Source of the DNA: a virus
DNA length: 35,846 bases
IMG/VR virus record: IMGVR_UViG_3300046360_000144
Coordinates: 1 to 35,846 of that record
Direction: 5' to 3' (one strand)
The notes below the pieces were generated by a model. The model searched no databases and was not told the DNA's origin. It saw only the letters and a program-made list of their open reading frames with translations. Positions 29,872 to 35,846 of the stretch are shown here, one piece after another (within the stretch, counting starts at the first letter, position 1; each line of letters opens with the position of its first letter). A program made the position numbers and the translations under genes.

Positions 29872-31737
29872 ATGGGAACAAGAAATACGTTTAGAAGGCC
29901 TGTCTATGGTTTGCATAATGCAACCCAGGCGTTAGCGCCTGCTCCAATTCTTGCAAAAAGAGATCCTGGTGTAACTGATGTTGCGCAACTATCATGTTTA
30001 TGGGTTAACGTTTTGACTGACGAATACTGGATTCTGACATCTATTGGTGCTAGTGGAAGTATTTGGACTGCTCAGTCTACTGGTTCAGCAACTCAAGCAT
30101 CGCTTACCATTACTGGTGGTGCTGGAACAGTTTTAACTGTAGATGCTGCTGGTGATACAGATCTTGGTGGTGATTTGGCGGTTGCTGGTGCTACAGTAAT
30201 GGCAGGTGATTTAACGGTTAATGGTGATCTTATAGCTAATGGTGATTTCGATATTACTTCAGCTGCGGCTATTTCGTTTACATCAACTGCAAACCTTGCT
30301 CCATCAATTTTATTTGAAACTAATGGTGGAACAACTGAGACTCTTGAGATCTATTCAAATCAGGGTACTTCATTGACTTCTATTGATATTCACTCTGATG
30401 CTGGTGGTATTGCCCTTGAAGCTGCAAACAAGGCTGATGTTAAAGCAATCAATTTAATAGCGGGTGCTGGTGGTATTACTCTTGATGCAGTTCTTACATC
30501 TCAGTTCAATGTTGTTGGCGCTGGTGCTGATATTCAGCTTAATGCAACTGGTGGTTCTGTTGCTATTACTGCAACAGAAGCTACTGCGGGCGCTATTACT
30601 TTAAGTGCATCTGATGCTGCAGGTACAATCTTACTTTCAGGTGTTGGCGGTATTACTGCACAAACAACAAATTCTACTATGTCTGTTCAGACTGGCACAG
30701 GTGCTTTAAACATCAATACTTCGGCTGCTGCAAACGTTTCTACTATTGGTAATAGTACGGGTGCTAGCCAGGTAGTTATTGCAGCGGGTACGGCTGGTAT
30801 TAACGTTGGTTCAAATGCTATTGCGCATCCTGTAAATATTGGTAATAATACTGGTGCTACAGCTATAGCTATTAATGGTGGTACTGGTGCTGCTGGTTCT
30901 ATTTCAATTGGAACAACTGCTCACGATGTTCCGGTGACTATTGGTTCTTCGACTGCTGCTAGTGCAATTGTTATTGCTGGTGGTACTTCTGGTGTTTCAA
31001 TTGGTGCAAATGCTGTTGCGCATCCAGTTACCATTGGGAACATAACCGGGGCAACTGCGGTAACTGTAAATACAGGTACTGGTGGGTTTGCTGTAAACAC
31101 AACGGGCGCTGGTGATGTGATAGTTACTTCTGCGGATACTGTACTTGTTGATGCTGCTGGTGTTCTTGAACTTAACTCGTCTGCGGGCATTATCGGTATT
31201 GGTAATGATGCTGTTGCTCAAAACATAAACGTAGGAACGGGTGCTGCTGCACGTGTTATCACTATCGGAAACGTTTCTGGTGCGAGTGGGGTAGTACTTA
31301 ATTCTGGTACAGCTGGTGTTGCTATTAATACAACGGGTGCTGGTGATTTTGTTGTAACTTCGGCTGATACAGCGCTTATTGATTGTGCTGGTGTTCTTGA
31401 ATTAAATTCATCTGCTGGTGTAATAAATATCGGTAATGATGCTGTTGCTGCTGCGATTAACATCGGAACGGGTGCTTCAGATCGAGATATTACTATTGGA
31501 AACGTAACTGCATCAACAACAATTACACTAAATACTCCAACTGGGACACTTGTATCTGTACCTAAGGGTATTAATATTGGTGTAAGCTTTATTTCTGGAG
31601 CTGGATCTCCTGATACGGTGGTAACTGCGGCTAAGGGATCTTTGTACTTGCGTACAGATGGAAGTTCAAGCTCTACTAGATTATATTCTAACAGCGACGG
31701 TGCGACCGCTTGGGTAGCTGTGACTACGGCAAGCTAA
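29872..31737 (+). CDS. Repetitive tail fibre/spike protein (621 aa)
   Basis: After a distinct N-terminal domain (about residues 1-75, probably the attachment end, LSCLWVNVLTDEYWILTSIG), the protein is a long array of Gly/Thr/Asn/Ala-rich repeats such as NIGNNTGATAIAINGGTGAA and VVTSADTALIDCAGVLELNS. The latter block is present twice, about 240 bases apart (31120 and 31360). The pattern is that of a beta-helical fibre shaft. It ends in a small domain (KGSLYLRTDGSSSSTRLYSN) typical of fibre tips of this group. ATG 29872 follows TTTAGGAAAAA. It likely binds host surface structures together with the fibres encoded downstream. Confidence 0.8.
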   Translation: MGTRNTFRRPVYGLHNATQALAPAPILAKRDPGVTDVAQLSCLWVNVLTDEYWILTSIGASGSIWTAQSTGSATQASLTITGGAGTVLTVDAAGDTDLGGDLAVAGATVMAGDLTVNGDLIANGDFDITSAAAISFTSTANLAPSILFETNGGTTETLEIYSNQGTSLTSIDIHSDAGGIALEAANKADVKAINLIAGAGGITLDAVLTSQFNVVGAGADIQLNATGGSVAITATEATAGAITLSASDAAGTILLSGVGGITAQTTNSTMSVQTGTGALNINTSAAANVSTIGNSTGASQVVIAAGTAGINVGSNAIAHPVNIGNNTGATAIAINGGTGAAGSISIGTTAHDVPVTIGSSTAASAIVIAGGTSGVSIGANAVAHPVTIGNITGATAVTVNTGTGGFAVNTTGAGDVIVTSADTVLVDAAGVLELNSSAGIIGIGNDAVAQNINVGTGAAARVITIGNVSGASGVVLNSGTAGVAINTTGAGDFVVTSADTALIDCAGVLELNSSAGVINIGNDAVAAAINIGTGASDRDITIGNVTASTTITLNTPTGTLVSVPKGINIGVSFISGAGSPDTVVTAAKGSLYLRTDGSSSSTRLYSNSDGATAWVAVTTAS

Positions 31738-31803
31738 TTATAATCAATATATATTAGAGTAGCATTATGGCTCGTGGTTCTCGCTGCGGGCCATTTAAAT
31801 AAA

Positions 31804-31873
31804 GCAGTTCGTGACAAAATGTCACGAACTGCGAGATTGAAGTGAATAAAGTAACCCGTGACAAAATGTCACG
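31804..31873. repeat. GTGACA-AAA-TGTCAC palindromes, copies 2 and 3
   Basis: Copy 2 is a perfect 13-bp hairpin, GCAGTTCGTGACA (31804-31816), AAA, TGTCACGAACTGC (31820-31832). Copy 3 (31857-31873) has the 7-bp core. They precede the start at 31888. Twenty-two bases of copy 2 are identical with 3825-3846. Confidence 0.75.
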
Positions 31874-31887
31874 ACTTGGAGATTAAT

Positions 31888-32226
31888 ATGCCGATTACTA
31901 CAAACGGAATAGTTCGAGCTAAGTTTGAAGTTGCCCGTGAAACAGCCTTTGGAGGTATAACTGGGTCATTTACTAAAATAGGCTCTACATTTGCAGACAC
32001 GTTTAGTGTTTTATATGTTCAAAACTTTACTGATGTTAACATAGACTTTTCTGTTAGCTTTGCGGGAAATGATGTTACTTTTACGCTTGCGCCTGGAGGT
32101 ATTATATCCAGTGATATGGATACTAATCAGGTTCAAATATCTGCTGGTGAATCAGCATGGTGTAAACATAGAGGCGTTGCTCCTACATCAGGATTTGTAC
32201 AGGTTTCTGCTATAACTGCCGTTTAG
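31888..32226 (+). CDS. Small beta-rich virion protein (112 aa)
   Basis: ATG 31888 follows TTGGAG; an earlier in-frame start at 31858 lies within a palindrome and is not used here. The product appears all-beta (GIVRAKFEVARETAFGGITG, then FSVLYVQNFTDVNIDFSVSF, VTFTLAPGG) and ends VQVSAITAV. It lies among fibre genes, 8 bases before the next one. A fibre connector, chaperone or decoration protein is possible; no family is recognised. Confidence 0.65.
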   Translation: MPITTNGIVRAKFEVARETAFGGITGSFTKIGSTFADTFSVLYVQNFTDVNIDFSVSFAGNDVTFTLAPGGIISSDMDTNQVQISAGESAWCKHRGVAPTSGFVQVSAITAV

Positions 32227-32234
32227 GGGAAAAT

Positions 32235-33506
32235 ATGTCATTTATATTAAATAGAGTGAGCTCTGTTATTCCTATTGGTGGTATTGCTACACTTACCGGA
32301 AATGCTGGTGGTGCAGTTGGTCCTACTGTTGGAAACATAGATATCGTTGGTTCTGGTGGTGTAACGGTAACTGGTAACCCAGGTACAAGTACATTAACTA
32401 TTACGGGTGACGGTCTTGGTGTCACTACTATTACTGGTGATACTGGTGGAGCTCTTACTGGTTCAAACATTACTTTTACTGGTGGTACGAGTGGCGCTGT
32501 ATTTTCTGGTGCTGTAACCACTGAAACATTAAGCTTTGATTATCTTTCTCTTCCCACTACTACTGCTACAGATGGTCAAATTTTGATCAATGGCGGCACT
32601 GTATTTCATACCTTTGGTGGTACTAATACGTTTGTAGGTGCAGGATCTGGAAATCTTACCTTGACTGGTTTTAGCTCAGTTGGTGTTGGATCTAGCAGTT
32701 TGGGTAGTGTAACGTCTGGTGCATTTAACGTAGCTCTAGGATTTCTAGCAAGTAATGGTATTACTACTGGTAGTAATAATATTTCAATGGGTTCCGGTTC
32801 TTTAATGGCCGTGACTACTACTGGAAACAATACAGCGCTTGGAAATCAAAGCTTACAAAATATTGTTACTGGTGCTGATAATATCGCTATAGGTCATCTT
32901 TCTGGTGATGCACTTACTACAAATGATAGTGATAATATCTTAATTGGTAGTGTCGGTGTTGTTGGTGATAATGGCACTATTAGAATTGGTACTAATGCTA
33001 CTCATACATCTGTATTTGTTGCTGGTATTGAAGGTGTTGACGTTGGTAACGTAGCTGAAGTAGTTACGATAGACAATAATGAGCTTGGTAGTGCAGTAAT
33101 AACTGCAGGTGCTGGTATATCTGTTACTCCAACTGCTAATGTGATTACTATTGCTGCTACTGGTATGGGAGCTTTTGCTTGGTCTGTTATAACGATCGAT
33201 CAAACAGCTGTTGTTAATAATGGATACATCTGTAATAAAGCAGGCACTCTGGTGCTGGGGCTTCCAGCAACTGCTGCTATTGGTGATATTATTAGAGTTA
33301 CTGGTATTAATACAGCGCTTGGATGGCAGATTACACAAGCAGCAAACCAACAGATATTCTTCGGAGCATCTTCAACAACACTGGGTGCTGCTGGAACCAT
33401 AACTTCATCTGCAACACGTGACTCACTTGAAATTGTGTGTGTTGTTGCTGGTGCAAGTACTGTATGGAATGTTATATCATCTATTGGAAATCCAACCCTT
33501 GCGTAA
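32235..33506 (+). CDS. Tail fibre with YadA-head-like repeats (423 aa)
   Basis: The N-terminal 100 residues are Gly/Thr beta repeats (TLTGNAGGAVGPTVGNIDIV). The middle, about residues 125-250, carries repeated units like NNTALGNQSLQNIVTGADNI and GAFNVALGFLASNGITTGSN, similar to the left-handed beta-roll of trimeric adhesins. The C-terminal 130 residues form a separate beta domain (GTLVLGLPATAAIGDIIRVT). A trimeric receptor-binding fibre is likely. It starts at ATG 32235 (GGGGAAA upstream) and is followed by another fibre gene sharing the adhesin-like repeats. Confidence 0.75.
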   Translation: MSFILNRVSSVIPIGGIATLTGNAGGAVGPTVGNIDIVGSGGVTVTGNPGTSTLTITGDGLGVTTITGDTGGALTGSNITFTGGTSGAVFSGAVTTETLSFDYLSLPTTTATDGQILINGGTVFHTFGGTNTFVGAGSGNLTLTGFSSVGVGSSSLGSVTSGAFNVALGFLASNGITTGSNNISMGSGSLMAVTTTGNNTALGNQSLQNIVTGADNIAIGHLSGDALTTNDSDNILIGSVGVVGDNGTIRIGTNATHTSVFVAGIEGVDVGNVAEVVTIDNNELGSAVITAGAGISVTPTANVITIAATGMGAFAWSVITIDQTAVVNNGYICNKAGTLVLGLPATAAIGDIIRVTGINTALGWQITQAANQQIFFGASSTTLGAAGTITSSATRDSLEIVCVVAGASTVWNVISSIGNPTLA

Positions 33507-33517
33507 TAGGAAACAAT

Positions 33518-35452
33518 ATGGCTAATAATAATTCAATTAATAATACATGCTTAGGTGGCATAACTGTTTCTGGTGGAACTGTTGCAATTAACTCTGGTAC
33601 AAGTGCTTGTGGTATATCTACTGATGCATCAGCAACTACGATTTCTATAGCTACTGGTGGAGCTGTTAAAGGTGTCACGTTAGGAAGCACCAATTCAACA
33701 TCTGCTACTACTGTGCAATCTGGTAGTGGCGCATTAAATGTAACTGCTACTGGCGGTGCATTAACTATGAATTCGGGTGTTGGTGCATTATCAATAAGTA
33801 GTGATGCATCAGCAACTACGGTCAACATAGCTACAGGTGGCGCAGTTAAAACAACTACTCTTGGATCTACTAATTCAACATCAGCAACTACTGTAAGGTC
33901 TGGATCTGGAGCGTTAAATGTTACGTCTACCGGAGGAGCTCTTACTATTAATAGTGGGGTTGGAGCTTTAGCTATTAGTAGTGATGCAAGTGCTACAACT
34001 TTAACTATTGGTACTGGTGGTGCTGTTAAGGGCGTCACATTAGGAAGTACAAACTCGACATCTGCGACTACTGTGCAATCAGGCTCTGGGTCATTAAATA
34101 TTACTTCTACCGGAGGAGCTCAGACTCATAATTCTGGTACTGGTGCTATGGGTATTTCTACTGATGCTTCTGCTACTACGGTGAACGTAGGAACGGGTGG
34201 TGCAGTTAAAACGTGTACGTTTGGAAGCACCAATTCAACATCAGCAACTACTTTAAGGTCTGGGTCTGGTGCATTGAACGTTACGTCTACCGGAGGAGCT
34301 CTTACTATTAATAGTGGGGTTGGTACGATTGGTATCTCTACTGATGTGGCAGATTGCGCTATTAATATCGGAACAAATGCTTCGAGTAGTAAAGTGATTA
34401 CGATTGGTGAGATTATTGGTAACACTGGAGTAACAATAAAAAGCGGTAATGGAGGAATGCTTCTTTCTAATACTGGTACTGGGCAAGCTATTACATTGAC
34501 CCCTGGTACTGGTGGTGTTAGTGTTACTACTTTTTTGGGTCTTCCAACGACTACTTCAACAGCAGGTCAGATTAAGATAAACGGACAAGCTTGTTTACAT
34601 AATGGTGGCACTAACCATAATTTTTTCCTTGGCGGTGGAGCTGGTAATTTTACCAATTCAGGCGACTTGACAACAGCATGCGGTTGGTCATCTCTGACTG
34701 CTTTAACGACTGGTACATTTAATACTTCATTTGGTTCTCAGTCGATGCAAAATATGACTGTAGGAGATTATAATTGTGCATTTGGTCCAGGGGCTCTTTT
34801 TACCGAAACTGGTGGTGATAGGAATTGCGCATTTGGAACAAGTGCTCTTTACGCTGCAAGTGGGGCGGCGGGTAATGTTTGTATGGGTTATGGTTCTTTA
34901 ATTGCTATTACGAGCGGTTCATATAACGTTGCTTTTGGTGATAATAGTGGTAATGGCCTTACAACAACAAATTCACATAATATTTTGCTTAATAATGTTG
35001 GTACTTCTGGTGATGGAAATACGCTTCGTATTGGTTCAGGAGCTGGAACAGGTACCCAGCAACTTAATAAATCATTTATTCATGGTATCCGTGGTATAAC
35101 AACAGCAAATGCTGATGCTATTGCAGTGCTTGTTGATAGTGCTGGACAATTAGGCACGGTATCATCATCAATTCGCTATAAGGAGAACGTTGTTGATATG
35201 GGTGATTCGTCATCATCACTATTTGATTTACGTCCAGTAACGTTTGATTTTATTGGTAAACCATCACACAAGAAGCAATATGGACTTATTGCAGAAGAAG
35301 TGAAAGAAATTATGCCAGATTTGGTAGTTCATAATATTGATGGTGAAGTTGAATCGGTTAAGTATCATGAGTTGCCGGTACTTTTACTCAATGAGCTTCA
35401 AAAAATGATTAAAAGAGTTGAGATACTTGAAGCGAAGCTAGCAGATAAATAA
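33518..35452 (+). CDS. Tail fibre with tandem repeats and C-terminal S74 chaperone domain (644 aa)
   Basis: ATG 33518 follows TAGGAAA; a longer open frame overlaps the previous gene. Residues about 15-290 are five tandem 60-residue repeats (180-base period, 33557-34380) with units like GAVKGVTLGSTNSTSATTVQ. Then come adhesin-like units (GTFNTSFGSQSMQNMTVGDY). Residues about 549-644 are an S74 peptidase domain: SSSIRYKENV with candidate catalytic Ser and Lys, then FDLRPVTFDFIGK, KQYGLIAEEVKEIMP and a coiled coil (LLNELQKMIKRVEILEAKL). In known members this domain helps three chains fold and is then cut off by self-cleavage. So the mature fibre would end near residue 549. Confidence 0.85.
   Translation: MANNNSINNTCLGGITVSGGTVAINSGTSACGISTDASATTISIATGGAVKGVTLGSTNSTSATTVQSGSGALNVTATGGALTMNSGVGALSISSDASATTVNIATGGAVKTTTLGSTNSTSATTVRSGSGALNVTSTGGALTINSGVGALAISSDASATTLTIGTGGAVKGVTLGSTNSTSATTVQSGSGSLNITSTGGAQTHNSGTGAMGISTDASATTVNVGTGGAVKTCTFGSTNSTSATTLRSGSGALNVTSTGGALTINSGVGTIGISTDVADCAINIGTNASSSKVITIGEIIGNTGVTIKSGNGGMLLSNTGTGQAITLTPGTGGVSVTTFLGLPTTTSTAGQIKINGQACLHNGGTNHNFFLGGGAGNFTNSGDLTTACGWSSLTALTTGTFNTSFGSQSMQNMTVGDYNCAFGPGALFTETGGDRNCAFGTSALYAASGAAGNVCMGYGSLIAITSGSYNVAFGDNSGNGLTTTNSHNILLNNVGTSGDGNTLRIGSGAGTGTQQLNKSFIHGIRGITTANADAIAVLVDSAGQLGTVSSSIRYKENVVDMGDSSSSLFDLRPVTFDFIGKPSHKKQYGLIAEEVKEIMPDLVVHNIDGEVESVKYHELPVLLLNELQKMIKRVEILEAKLADK
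33557..34380 (+). repeat. Five tandem 180-base repeats within the fibre gene
   Basis: Corresponding segments recur at 33601, 33781, 33961, 34141 and 34321 with an exact 180-base period. Forty or so bases around 33924 and 34284 are identical, which suggests recent duplication or conversion. The copy number could change by slippage or recombination, adjusting fibre length. Confidence 0.8.
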
Positions 35453-35457
35453 ATATG

Positions 35458-35473
35458 GGGGCGATAAGCCCCC
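35458..35473 (+). terminator. Intrinsic terminator
   Basis: GGGGC/GCCCC with a GATAA loop is followed by CTTTTATATT. It closes the S74 fibre gene transcript 6 bases after its stop. Confidence 0.75.
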
Positions 35474-35506
35474 TTTTATATTGGACAACTTTATTGGGAG
35501 AATATT

Positions 35507-35846
35507 ATGGGTTATAGATTAGATGGATCTGGTTCATTATCATACCAAGGTGTTAAGCCAACAACTCCGCCACAGATGATGATCATGGATCGTAGACCAA
35601 CAACAAGAGATTATATTGATATTAACATCGGCACTTTATGGACAATTCCAGACAAATCAACCAACGTCTATGGTGGTGAGATGTGGCTTTTGGTTCTTAA
35701 GGAACAAAACGTTGGAACTTGGGTCAAGGTAAATGGAAGTGCTGGTGTAGCTGGTATTGCACAGATTAACGTATTACCTCCAATTACTACGTCTGGAACC
35801 TATACGCCATCTGCTGATCTTTTATTTGCTCAAGTTGAGTGTGTTG
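35507..35846 (+). CDS. Glycine-rich fibre protein, N-terminal part (gene continues at window start)
   Basis: ATG 35507 follows TTGGGAG. The 113 visible codons include an N-terminal domain (GYRLDGSGSLSYQGVKPTTP, then TRDYIDINIGTLWTIPD and GGEMWLLVLKEQNVGTWVKV) similar in place to the N-terminus of the protein at 29872. It ends in TTSGTYTPSADLLFAQVECV, which in related phage proteins comes immediately before the glycine-rich tip. The frame continues into 1-563 with no shift, giving a 300-residue protein. The N-terminus likely attaches to the tail; the glycine-rich part is probably the host contact. Confidence 0.75.
   Translation, partial: MGYRLDGSGSLSYQGVKPTTPPQMMIMDRRPTTRDYIDINIGTLWTIPDKSTNVYGGEMWLLVLKEQNVGTWVKVNGSAGVAGIAQINVLPPITTSGTYTPSADLLFAQVECV

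Noticed and set aside
31767-31802. 11-residue frame (MARGSRCGPFK)
   Set aside because: Too short, no strong ribosome site; lies within a small hairpin.
33557-34380. CRISPR-like repetition
   Set aside because: Repeats are 180 bases, in frame and coding for a fibre; no short palindromic repeat with unique spacers and no cas genes.
33481-34425. Long minus-strand frames opposite the fibre genes
   Set aside because: They are Val/Ala/Pro-rich antisense readings of Gly/Thr repeats and repeat with the same period.
1-35846. Integrase, attachment site, tRNA or lysogeny repressor cluster
   Set aside because: No tyrosine or serine recombinase motifs, tRNA folds or clear repressor pair were seen, so lysogeny is not supported (manual reading cannot exclude a weak case).

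Overview
The window looks like one complete, A+T-rich genome of a tailed phage, cut open inside a fibre gene. The last 340 bases encode the start of a glycine-rich fibre protein and the first 563 bases encode its end. Joined end to end they give one in-frame gene of 300 codons. That fits a circular or circularly permuted chromosome of about 35.8 kb. The structural set points to a short-tailed (podovirus-like) particle: large terminase with an RuvC-like nuclease, P22-type portal, scaffold, N4-gp56/P22-like major capsid protein, adaptor, a large nozzle-like tail protein, ejection proteins and several fibres. I saw no tail tape measure, sheath, integrase, DNA polymerase or tRNA gene. The host cannot be read from the sequence.

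Layout. (1) 1-902: end of the glycine-rich fibre and two tiny membrane proteins. (2) 999-2340, minus strand: an early operon with a good sigma70 promoter, encoding a zinc-knuckle protein, an HU/IHF-like protein, an ERF single-strand annealing protein and a small hypothetical protein. (3) 2404-2706: divergent control region rich in dyads. (4) 2707-6463, plus strand: HTH replication/regulatory protein, RusA resolvase split by an apparent frameshift, terminase small subunit, and small proteins including two related exported CxC proteins, a ribbon-helix-helix protein and a possible lipoprotein. (5) 6585-10853: terminase large subunit carrying three inteins. (6) 10905-16877: portal, small head-region proteins, scaffold and an M15 peptidase. 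(7) 17131-19740: major capsid gene split by three related group I introns. (8) 19756-29094: virion and tail proteins, a minus-strand tail-like gene and two ejection-protein candidates. (9) 29188-29728, minus strand: ribbon-helix-helix plus membrane protein cassette with its own promoter. (10) 29872-35846: a chain of repetitive fibre genes, one ending in an S74 self-cleaving chaperone domain.

How it works together. The minus-strand early genes plus the HTH protein and RusA supply recombination and replication accessory functions; polymerase must come from the host. TerS, TerL, portal, scaffold and capsid make and fill the head; adaptor, nozzle and fibres complete the tail.

The most unusual biology is the load of selfish elements in the two most conserved genes. 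TerL has three inteins: two contain LAGLIDADG endonucleases, and the third contains a complete HNH endonuclease gene in a different reading frame, while the terminase frame stays open through it. The capsid gene has three related group I introns whose exact splice sites can be deduced from exon/guide-sequence pairing. The third carries a LAGLIDADG gene in its P1 loop. Two families of small palindromes recur between genes and may be regulatory.
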